DNA from: Chitinophagaceae bacterium IBVUCB2
GTDB taxonomy: Bacteria; Bacteroidota; Bacteroidia; Chitinophagales; Chitinophagaceae
DNA length: 64,000 nucleotides
Direction: 5' to 3'
Assembly (NCBI GenBank): GCA_002127295.1
Contig: NFUV01000001.1
Coordinates: forward strand, 1,302,001-1,366,000
Positions 43,329-53,600 of the stretch are shown piece after piece (the stretch's first letter is position 1; each line of letters begins with the position of its first letter). Both the position numbers and the translations under genes were made by a program. The notes below the pieces were generated by a model that searched no databases, was not told the origin of the DNA, and saw nothing but the letters and a program-made list of their open reading frames with translations.

Positions 43329-44537
43329 ATGACGCCTGTCCGCAAAATAATCAACGACCCTGTATATGGTTTTATTACGATAGACCACCCGTTGATATTA
43401 CAGATCATTTCTCACCCTTACTATCAGCGATTGCGGAATATTCACCAGATGGCCTTTGCACATTTGGTATACCCCGGTGCCGTACATTCCCGTTTGCATC
43501 ATTCTCTTGGTGCTTACCATTTAATGTGTTTTGCATTAAATGAACTAAAAGGAAAGGCTATTGACATTACAGCCGAAGAAGAGTTGGGTGCAAAAGTCGC
43601 TATACTGCTACATGATATTGGACATGGTCCATTTTCTCATGCGTTGGAAAATGAATTGATAAAGGATGTACATCATGAAGCTATTTCGATTTTACTGATG
43701 GAAAAATTAAATGAAGCTTTTGATGGGCAGCTAACCACGGCAATTGAAATTTTTACTGATAAATACCCCAAGAAATTTTTGCACCAATTAGTATCTGGAC
43801 AATTAGATGTAGACCGATTGGATTACCTGAACCGGGATAGCTTTTTTACAGGTGTTGCAGAGGGTGTTATTGGGTATGACCGCATCATTAAAATGCTGAC
43901 AGTAAAAGATGGGCAACTAATGGTAGAAGAAAAAGCCATCTACTCAATTGAAAAATTTTTAGTGTCACGCCGGCTCATGTACTGGCAAGTGTATTTACAT
44001 AAAACCGTAGTAAGTGCTGAACAAACATTGCAAAAAATTTTACACCGGGCTAAAGAAATAAAAGCAACTGCCCCTTCTCCTTTTTTAGATGTTTTTCTAA
44101 CCTTGCAGGATGGTAAGCAAGTTGCTATTAATGAATGGCTCTTTGAATTTTGCCAGCTAGATGATTATGATATGATGGGGGCCGTAAAGTTTTGGCAAAT
44201 GCATGATGATAAAATATTATCAACTCTCTGCCGTTCATTAGTGGAGCGAAATTTGCTAAAAGTAAAATTACAGGCAACTCCATTTGATGAAGCAACAGTT
44301 ACAGAAAAGCGAAAAGACGCAGCTGCCACTCTTGGAATTACCGAAGAAGAAGCCCATTACTTTGCATTTACAGGTGAAACCAGCAATACAACTTACGACC
44401 CGAAAGATGAACGAATCAATATTTTATTTAAAGACGGAAGCATAAAAGATATATCGGCTGTTGACAACGCTTTGATTCAACAGAATCTCAGTGGCACGGT
44501 TAAAAAATATTACATTTGTTACTTCAGAAGCTTATAA
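43329..44537 (+). CDS. HD-domain metal-dependent phosphohydrolase
   Basis: This 402-residue protein has the HD signature: HSLGAYHLM, then LLHDIGHGPFSHALE with HD near residue 96, and QLDVDRLDYLNRDSFFTG downstream. This pattern is shared with deoxynucleoside-triphosphate triphosphohydrolase-like (YwfO/SAMHD1-like) enzymes. Substrate is not proven. It begins a plus-strand run with lpxD 71 bases later; in Bacteroidetes this gene is often found before lpxD. Confidence 0.85.
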   Translation: MTPVRKIINDPVYGFITIDHPLILQIISHPYYQRLRNIHQMAFAHLVYPGAVHSRLHHSLGAYHLMCFALNELKGKAIDITAEEELGAKVAILLHDIGHGPFSHALENELIKDVHHEAISILLMEKLNEAFDGQLTTAIEIFTDKYPKKFLHQLVSGQLDVDRLDYLNRDSFFTGVAEGVIGYDRIIKMLTVKDGQLMVEEKAIYSIEKFLVSRRLMYWQVYLHKTVVSAEQTLQKILHRAKEIKATAPSPFLDVFLTLQDGKQVAINEWLFEFCQLDDYDMMGAVKFWQMHDDKILSTLCRSLVERNLLKVKLQATPFDEATVTEKRKDAAATLGITEEEAHYFAFTGETSNTTYDPKDERINILFKDGSIKDISAVDNALIQQNLSGTVKKYYICYFRSL

Positions 44538-44608
44538 TTCATCGATTAGAGTTAACAACTTCCTTTTCATGATCCATAGTCTGTGAAAATATTAATCTAA
44601 ATAAAAAC

Positions 44609-45655
44609 ATGCAATTTCCTGCTGCACAAATAGCCTTGATTGTTAGTGGTAAAGTAGAAGGTAATCCTGAAACCTCAGTAAGCTCATTTGGAAAAATTGA
44701 AGAGGCTAAAGAAGGGCAATTAACTTTTTTTGCAAATCCCAAATACGAAGAATTCTTATATAGCACTAAAGCTTCTGTGATTATTCTTAATGAAGCATAC
44801 GAGTTAAAGCAACCCGTTTCGGCTTCCTTAATAAGAGTGCCTGATGCCTATACTGCTTTTGCAACACTGCTCAGCAAGTACCAGGAAATAATGCAGCAAC
44901 AATTAACAGGTCTTCAAGAACCATGTTATATTGCTAAAACGGCATCATATGGACAAAATGTTTTTATTGGCGCATTTGCCTACCTCGGTGAAAATGTAAG
45001 GATTGGTAATAACACAAAGATTTATCCTAACGCCTATCTTGGCGACAATGTAACTGTTGGCGATAACAGTATTATTCATCCGGGAGTAAAAATATATAAC
45101 GATTGTAAAATTGGCAATCATGTAACCATTCATGGCGGAACCATTATCGGCAGTGATGGATTTGGTTTTGCACCACAAGCAGATGGTAGTTTTAAAAAAG
45201 TACCACAAATAGGAAATGTAATAATTGAGGATAATGTCGAAATAGGTTCAAACACAACTATTGACAGGGCAACAATTGGTTCTACCTTAATAAAAAAAGG
45301 TGCTAAACTGGATAACCTTATACAGATTGCACATAATGTAGAAATAGGAAACAGCACTGTCATCGCTGCACAAGCAGGTGTAAGCGGCAGCACTAAAATT
45401 GGTAATGGTGTTATGGTTGGTGGACAAGCAGGGATTGTTGGCCACATACAACTAGGTGATGGTGCTAAAGTAAATGCACAAAGCGGCGTAAGCAAATCAA
45501 TAGAAGCAGGCAAAGCAGTTACCGGTTCCCCTGCTTACGATTACACATCAGCATTAAGAAGCCAGGCAGCCAGCCGGAAACTACCTGAACTGGAAAAAAG
45601 AGTAAAAGAATTGGAGGCACTGGTGAAACAATTATTGGCAGAAAAAATTTCCTAG
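44609..45655 (+). CDS. lpxD: UDP-3-O-(3-hydroxyacyl)glucosamine N-acyltransferase
   Basis: This 348-residue acyltransferase performs the third step of lipid A synthesis. The N-terminal uridine-binding domain ([20 protein letters not shown]) is followed by a left-handed beta-helix of hexapeptide repeats from about residue 105 to 305. The catalytic His is in [12 protein letters not shown], and a coiled-coil tail ends the protein. Length is usual. It is followed 14 bases later by a glycosyltransferase-like gene and then lpxC-fabZ. Confidence 0.95.
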   Translation: MQFPAAQIALIVSGKVEGNPETSVSSFGKIEEAKEGQLTFFANPKYEEFLYSTKASVIILNEAYELKQPVSASLIRVPDAYTAFATLLSKYQEIMQQQLTGLQEPCYIAKTASYGQNVFIGAFAYLGENVRIGNNTKIYPNAYLGDNVTVGDNSIIHPGVKIYNDCKIGNHVTIHGGTIIGSDGFGFAPQADGSFKKVPQIGNVIIEDNVEIGSNTTIDRATIGSTLIKKGAKLDNLIQIAHNVEIGNSTVIAAQAGVSGSTKIGNGVMVGGQAGIVGHIQLGDGAKVNAQSGVSKSIEAGKAVTGSPAYDYTSALRSQAASRKLPELEKRVKELEALVKQLLAEKIS

Positions 45656-45669
45656 TACAATTTGTTTTC

Positions 45670-46545
45670 ATGAAAATCTGTGGATTTACTTTTGTTCGCA
45701 ATGCTGTAAAATTTGATTACCCGGTTGTAGCTTCAATCAGTTCGATATTACCAATTGTAGATAAGTTTATTGTTAGTGTTGGCAATTGTGATGACAAAAC
45801 ATTGCAGTTGATTGAGTCAATAAACTCTCCTAAGATCCAAATAGTACATTCTATCTGGGACGAGTCGCTTAAAGAAGGCGGCAGAGTGCTGGCAAGTGAA
45901 ACGGATAAAGCATTAGCTCATGTTCCGCAAGAATACGACTGGGCTTTTTACTTACAGGCTGACGAAGTGGTTCATGAAAAAGATTTAGCAACTATCGAAA
46001 ATGCCGCTTCTAAATACGTTGATAATAAAAATGTTGATGGTCTCTTGTTTAACTATAAACATTTCTATGGCACATATGATTATATCGGCGACTCAAGACG
46101 CTGGTACAAAAATGAGATCCGGATTGTGCGGAATAACAACAACGTTGTCTCTTATCGTGATGCACAGGGTTTTCGTACCAAACAAAACAAAAAATTAAGG
46201 GTAAAGAAAATCAATGCCTCGATTTTTCATTATGGATGGGTACGTCATCCGCATGAGCAACTAAAAAAATATAATAATTTTTCTGGCCTGTGGAATGGTA
46301 TAGATTATAAAGAATCAGTTCTTACAGATAAAGACCAATATGATTATTTTAATAACACCGATTCAATTGATTTATTCAAAGGCACCCATCCCGCTGTAAT
46401 GCACAAAAGAATTGCCGAAAAAAACTGGCATATTGACCTCGATATATCAAAGACGAGGTTTTCTTTTAAAGACAAACTGTTGCATAAGCTGGAAAAACTA
46501 ACGGGAAAAAGATTTTTTGGTTATAAGAACTACAGAATTATCTGA
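45670..46545 (+). CDS. Glycosyltransferase family 2-like protein
   Basis: This 291-residue protein resembles GT-A glycosyltransferases of the family 2 type: FTFVRNAVKFDYPV at the start, a predicted nucleotide-sugar region with VDKFIVSVGNCDDKTL, a YLQADEVVHEKD segment in the position of the metal-binding DxD, and a late HYGWVRHPHEQLKKY. No signal peptide or transmembrane helix is visible. The sugar donor is unknown. Its position between lpxD and lpxC-fabZ suggests a role in LPS or surface glycan assembly (inference). The gene is close to both neighbours. Confidence 0.7.
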   Translation: MKICGFTFVRNAVKFDYPVVASISSILPIVDKFIVSVGNCDDKTLQLIESINSPKIQIVHSIWDESLKEGGRVLASETDKALAHVPQEYDWAFYLQADEVVHEKDLATIENAASKYVDNKNVDGLLFNYKHFYGTYDYIGDSRRWYKNEIRIVRNNNNVVSYRDAQGFRTKQNKKLRVKKINASIFHYGWVRHPHEQLKKYNNFSGLWNGIDYKESVLTDKDQYDYFNNTDSIDLFKGTHPAVMHKRIAEKNWHIDLDISKTRFSFKDKLLHKLEKLTGKRFFGYKNYRII

Positions 46546-46573
46546 CCTGTATAGGGCTGTGAACGTTAAATCC

Positions 46574-46581
46574 TATCTTTG
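46574..46581 (+). promoter_or_regulatory. -7 promoter element (TATCTTTG) of lpxC-fabZ
   Basis: It matches TAnnTTTG and ends 5 bases before the ATG at 46587, implying a leaderless or very short-leader transcript separate from lpxD. Confidence 0.5.
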
Positions 46582-46586
46582 CCCGC

Positions 46587-48032
46587 ATGATAACTTCAGC
46601 AGAAAACAAGACAAATACGGGTACTATTATCTCCCCGGATTTCAATCCTGACAAGCAACATACACTGAAATCTTCAGTAAGTATTTCAGGCACCGGTCTG
46701 CATACCGGCATCATGGCAGATTTAACATTAAAACCTGCTGCGTCTGGATTTGGCTTCCAGTTTCAACGTATTGATTTGCCTACTCAACCAATTATAAAAG
46801 CAGACTGTGATTTGGTAACTGATGTAAGTCGTGGTACTACTTTAGAAAGTAATGGCGTTAAAGTAAGTACAGTAGAACATGTACTTGCTGCTTTGGTCGG
46901 TATGGGTGTCGACAACTGTTTGTTGGAAATAAATGGCCCGGAAATGCCAATTATGGACGGCAGCTCTGCACCATTCGTAGCATTAATAGAAAAAGCAGGT
47001 GTAGTAGAACAAGATGCTGCTAAAGTGTGGTACAGCATTGATGAAAATATTTACCATTACGATGAAGATAAAAGAGTAGAGATGGTGGCAATGCCCTCCA
47101 CTGAATACCAGGTAACAACCTTGATTGATTTTAATTCGCCGGTATTAGGAACACAGCATGCCGGTCTAAAGCATATGGCTGATTTTAAAAATGAGATTTC
47201 GCCTTGCCGTACATTTTGCTTTTTACATGAATTAGAAATGTTATTGGACAATAATCTAATTAAAGGAGGCGATGTAAATAATGCTATTGTTATCGTTGAC
47301 AAACCAGTTGATGACAAAGAGATGGAACGATTGAAAAAAATATTTAATAAAGATAAAATTGAAATAAAGAGTGAAGGCTATTTAAACAACCTGGAATTAC
47401 ATTTTCCAAATGAACCAGCCCGTCATAAACTATTAGATGTAATTGGTGACCTTGCGTTGATTGGCTACCCGATTAAAGGGAGGATCATTGCTAATCGGCC
47501 GGGCCATAGCAGTAATGTAGAATTTGCCAAGAAAATAAAGCAGTACATCAAGAAAAATAAACATACCAAAGGAATACCTGTTTACAACCCCAACCTGCCG
47601 CCGGTATATGATCAACAGTTTATTGAAAAAAAGTTACCGCACCGCTATCCTTTTGCGCTGGTAGATAAAATCATTGAGTTAAGTGATACACAAATCGTAG
47701 GTATCAAAAATGTAACTTTTAATGAATGGTTTTTCCAGGGACATTTTCCGGGCAATCCTGTAATGCCCGGTGTATTGCAGATAGAAGCCCTGGCCCAGTG
47801 TGGAGGTATCTTAGCCATTAACCTTAGCGGCGAAGGAACTTACGACACTTATTTCCTTAAAATAGATAATTGCAAGTTCAAGAACATGGTTAAGCCTGGG
47901 GATACCTTAATCCTGAAAATGGAAATGACCGCTCCTATCCGCAGGGGGATTTGTGAAATGAAAGGCACCACCTATGTTGGTAATAAGGTTTGCGCCGAGG
48001 CAGATTTGGTGGCGCAAATTGTAAAAAGATAA
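46587..48032 (+). CDS. lpxC-fabZ: LpxC-FabZ fusion: lipid A deacetylase plus 3-hydroxyacyl-ACP dehydratase
   Basis: This 481-residue fusion is typical of Bacteroidetes. Residues about 20-325 are the zinc deacetylase LpxC: SGTGLHTGI, STVEHVLAALVGMGVDN, MDGSSAPF and ARHKLLDVIGDLALIG. Residues about 340-481 are FabZ: PHRYPFALVDKI and FFQGHFPGNPVMPGVLQIEA with the catalytic His and Glu. The fused protein links the committed step of lipid A with fatty-acid elongation. Usually lpxA follows; here gyrB does, after a terminator. Confidence 0.96.
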   Translation: MITSAENKTNTGTIISPDFNPDKQHTLKSSVSISGTGLHTGIMADLTLKPAASGFGFQFQRIDLPTQPIIKADCDLVTDVSRGTTLESNGVKVSTVEHVLAALVGMGVDNCLLEINGPEMPIMDGSSAPFVALIEKAGVVEQDAAKVWYSIDENIYHYDEDKRVEMVAMPSTEYQVTTLIDFNSPVLGTQHAGLKHMADFKNEISPCRTFCFLHELEMLLDNNLIKGGDVNNAIVIVDKPVDDKEMERLKKIFNKDKIEIKSEGYLNNLELHFPNEPARHKLLDVIGDLALIGYPIKGRIIANRPGHSSNVEFAKKIKQYIKKNKHTKGIPVYNPNLPPVYDQQFIEKKLPHRYPFALVDKIIELSDTQIVGIKNVTFNEWFFQGHFPGNPVMPGVLQIEALAQCGGILAINLSGEGTYDTYFLKIDNCKFKNMVKPGDTLILKMEMTAPIRRGICEMKGTTYVGNKVCAEADLVAQIVKR

Positions 48033-48091
48033 AGCTACACCCCTTACAAATTAGCTTCAAAATGAGCTAAACAAAAGAAGTTATTGATGAT

Positions 48092-48126
48092 ATGAGAAAA
48101 TGCCCTGTTTTGGGGCATTTTCTCAT
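48092..48126 (+). terminator. Terminator after lpxC-fabZ
   Basis: A perfect 14-bp stem (48092-48105 with 48113-48126) with a 7-base loop lies 60 bases past the stop codon. The T-rich part is within the 3' arm. Confidence 0.7.
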
Positions 48127-48193
48127 TATCCACAGAGTACTAAAATAGGTGTAAAAAGAGCATTTAAAAACCCTTTTCACCGCCTCATTTCCG

Positions 48194-48201
48194 TAAATTT
48201 G
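48194..48201 (+). promoter_or_regulatory. -7 promoter element (TAAATTTG) of gyrB
   Basis: It matches TAnnTTTG and lies 46 bases before the gyrB ATG. A loose TTTT at 48174-48177 could serve as the -33 box. Confidence 0.5.
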
Positions 48202-48232
48202 TGAGTTCTATTTTCCCAATATAAAAACATAG

Positions 48233-50227
<1,995 letters not shown>

Positions 50228-50255
50228 GACTTAAGTCATTATAAATAAACGAATT

Positions 50256-50280
50256 AGCCCTTTAGTAAAGGAGCTTTTTA
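50256..50280 (+). terminator. Probable terminator after gyrB
   Basis: An AGC-CTTT/AAAGG-GCT stem with one bulge is followed by TTTTTA, 29 bases past the stop codon. Confidence 0.55.
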
Positions 50281-50360
50281 ATGTCTTTTTGTAAATTTTA
50301 GCCTTTAAAACCGGGTGGAATGCTTAATTTCAGTCTTTACTAACTCAAAAACTATTGACA

Positions 50361-50570
50361 ATGTCTGATGTAAAAATTACAGCCTACAACGTAAAAACTA
50401 AAGAAAAGGGTGTTGAAATGCTGGATGCTGTTATTACTAAAACAGCTAAAGGAGCTTATATGGCGCAGGGAAATGATGGTAAAGGCAACAAGCTGACTAC
50501 CCTTATGGGAGCAGAAAAAGCATTAGCAGCTATTAAAGCCGGAATTGCAAAGCAAGGCTGGGAAGAATAA
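50361..50570 (+). CDS. Small basic protein of unknown function (69 residues)
   Basis: This small cytosolic protein reads MSDVKITAYNVKTKEKG at the start and ends IAKQGWEE, with a beta-strand-rich first half and a helical, Ala/Lys-rich second half (GAEKALAAIKAGI). I use the ATG at 50361; a TTG two codons earlier is less likely. No family is recognised with confidence. It sits between the gyrB terminator and its own strong terminator, so it is an independent unit. Confidence 0.7.
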   Translation: MSDVKITAYNVKTKEKGVEMLDAVITKTAKGAYMAQGNDGKGNKLTTLMGAEKALAAIKAGIAKQGWEE

Positions 50571-50595
50571 TAACCCTGCATTAAAAAATTAATAT

Positions 50596-50628
50596 ACCCG
50601 TCTTGCTTTAACGCAAGACGGGTTTTTA
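50596..50628 (+). terminator. Strong, possibly bidirectional terminator
   Basis: A perfect 11-bp stem (50596-50606 with 50613-50623) with a 6-base loop is followed by TTTTTATTT on the plus strand. On the minus strand the same hairpin is followed by TATATTAATTTTTT, so it could also end the convergent subtilase gene. Confidence 0.85.
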
Positions 50629-50689
50629 TTTAATTAAGAATAGTTGGATACCAGCTTATGTAATTACGTTTATCTAATAACGCTACTTC

Positions 50690-53600
50690 TTATTGTTGCT
50701 TCAACAACCTGAACAATTGCTTTTTCTGACCAGCAACAACTTCCATCAAATAAAGGCCGCTTGCATACTTAGGCTCTGATAGATCGATATTGATTCGCTG
50801 TATAAAGCCATTTCCTATTAGCTGCCGGGTCTGAACTAATTTACCACTGATATCGTATATTTTGGCGGTTACCAGTTCGCCATCTGTAACCTGGCAGGTA
50901 AAGTTGAAAAATCCTGTTGATGGATTAGGATTGACCTGCCATTGTATTTCTTCGTTAAAGATTACCGGTCTTATGGGCGAATAAGTAAAGCTTCCGTCAT
51001 TATCAATCATCTTTAACCGATAGTAGCGGGTACCGATTTTACCATTTTCAATATCCGTAAAATTATAGCGCTGCTCCTGTGTAGAATTTCCAATACTGTT
51101 TACTTCACCAATTTTTACAAACCGGTTTTGCTGGTAATCAGCATTGCTTTTTGCAACTTCGATTTCGTATCTGTTTACGTTTTGCTCCGTTACTGTTATC
51201 CATTCCGCCTGGACATCTTTTCCATTAGCTGTTTTGCGGGCTGTAAAACTTAGCAACTGAACAGGTAGTGGTCTATCCTGGTTAAGCCCTCCATTATTCA
51301 ACCAAAATTCTGAAAAATCATTTGCCTTAAATTCCGCATAATAGCCTTTATCAAAAGGAATTTTTACCACTTTGGGAGAAATAATAAAATGATAGATACC
51401 TGGTGAATTTGTATTATCAGCCAGCGTACCATTCTCCTTTATTTTATCAGGATCGCTGTATTTGGTAACACCCAGATCATATGCAGTAGAAGGTTTAAAA
51501 CAATAAGCACATCCTGTTGCATTAATCAAAGTCTCTGTTTCTGAATCAAGAAAATAGAAACGGACCGTTGCAGAATCGCTAAGAGTAAGTGTAGTTGGCT
51601 TAACGGTAATATTTCTATTATGATAAAACTGCAAGCCACTTATTCTTGGAGTACCTGTATGAATATAAGCTTGTACAGCCGTGCTACCCATATCCTGAAC
51701 AGGTGATTTTACGGAAGCAACTAATTTTCCTGCTGATAGAAAATCAACCCAGGCGTTATTGCCCAAGACATTTGCGGTTTGCGGTGCCCCCATTGTCATA
51801 CCATCATAAATACCATAAGGATTATCATATACATGAATATCATCAACAGCCAATCCATCCCTGTTTGAGAATGGATCCGATATAACTACAAATCGAAAAC
51901 GCAATTGCGTTAACTGAGAAGCGGGAACCGGAATTACTGAAAGCGGAATTGTAGCAACATGCCAGCGGGTATAATTCTGTACACTCCAGAGTTCAACACC
52001 AGATGTATAATTTTTATTATACCAGTTTGTTCCTTGTCCGAAGGCCCCTAATGTATCCCATGTATCTCCATCCAACGAATATTCCATATATGCCCCATCG
52101 CAAAGAGTAACGGCTCCACAATCTTCAAAGTCAAGTGAAACACTAAAACTAAGTGTAGGATTAGTTAATGAGGAAACATTAAAGCAGGGTGAGTATAAAT
52201 AAGATTTTTCCAGATCGTTATAATTGCCACTGATTCTTGTTTTCCATGCCTTGGTTCCACTGGCGGCTCTGTTGATACGGAATGATGCAGGCGTGCCATA
52301 TTCCCATGAGCTGTTCTTACCACCACTAAACCACGACCCATTACCTGATTCAAAATTCTCCAGGTGTGGGGATGAAGCTGTAACAACTACAACAGGCAGA
52401 TTTAAGATGGTAAGTCTTGCTGTATCATTAACCGGATATATATCTGAAGCATAAAGAACCCTTGCTTCAATTGTATGCTCTCCAAGAGCAGAAAGATCAG
52501 CTGTAGCAGTAAATAAATATTGTATAGTATCGTTAGCCGGGATAGCAGGAGTGTTTTCAGCAATTGCTGGTTGCCAGGCACCACCATTTATTCTGAATTG
52601 AACAGGTACGCTGGCCGGGCTTTCAGAACTGTTTCGAACTGTAATTTTTATTTGAGTAGCAGCTGTTAAAGCACAGCTGGCAGTAGCAGGAGTATCTATA
52701 CTTAACATTTGCATATCATCGGTTACACGATATAATCTAATATCATCAAAAGTGTAACCGGCAGCGCCATTATCATCTGCTGCCATATGCGTACCATATT
52801 GCCCCCATCGAATCTGGAAGCTTGGTGTAAAAATTTGGCCGGCATTATTTAAAAGGTCGCTTAGTTCAATACTTGCAGTTCGTTTATAACCATCGCCTAC
52901 TTCATTCTGATTAGCAAAAAGGTCGTAGGCTTCTATCCAATTCTGATTGTCTTGTCCACGTATCCAAACTTTATTAGCTGCGTTATTTCCTTGTCCATGG
53001 TTTTTATAACGGAAGTCAAGTCGCAAATCATGCGCAGATGCGGTGAAATTTGAAAGATTATAGGTGCCTGTCAGAGAATCGGTGGTTCCTGAATTACCAA
53101 CTTTTGCATCCAAAGTGAGGGCCCTGTTTCCTGAATAGGCTATACCGGTATTTATAAATGTTCTTATTCTTCCATCATCATTACTATTTACGAAATCATA
53201 CTTATCAAGGCCTGGCATACCTACCTGGTCTGAGGTATATGATAAAATAGATGTGGCATCAAAGTTATCAACGTACGGTGATGGATAATTGATATTGGTA
53301 AGGGTGGCTGAAATAAGAGGATTAGGTAACTGCTTATATGTTTGAATTAATGTGTTATTCTGTAAAATTGGATCCGTCACTGCAAGTGGCGTAACAATAA
53401 CTTCAAAAGTATAGGTGCCGGCAATAGAAAGATTGATATTATTCGCAACAGCAAAGACATGAACATAGGTTCCTCCACCCGGAATGTTTGGAGCGATAAT
53501 AGTTTCAGTAGCTGTAGCTGAAGCGGCCCCTGATAAAGTATAGGTCACTTCAATATTACCAGTTGTTGGAACATCGTCAAGGTTCTTAATCCTTACACTT

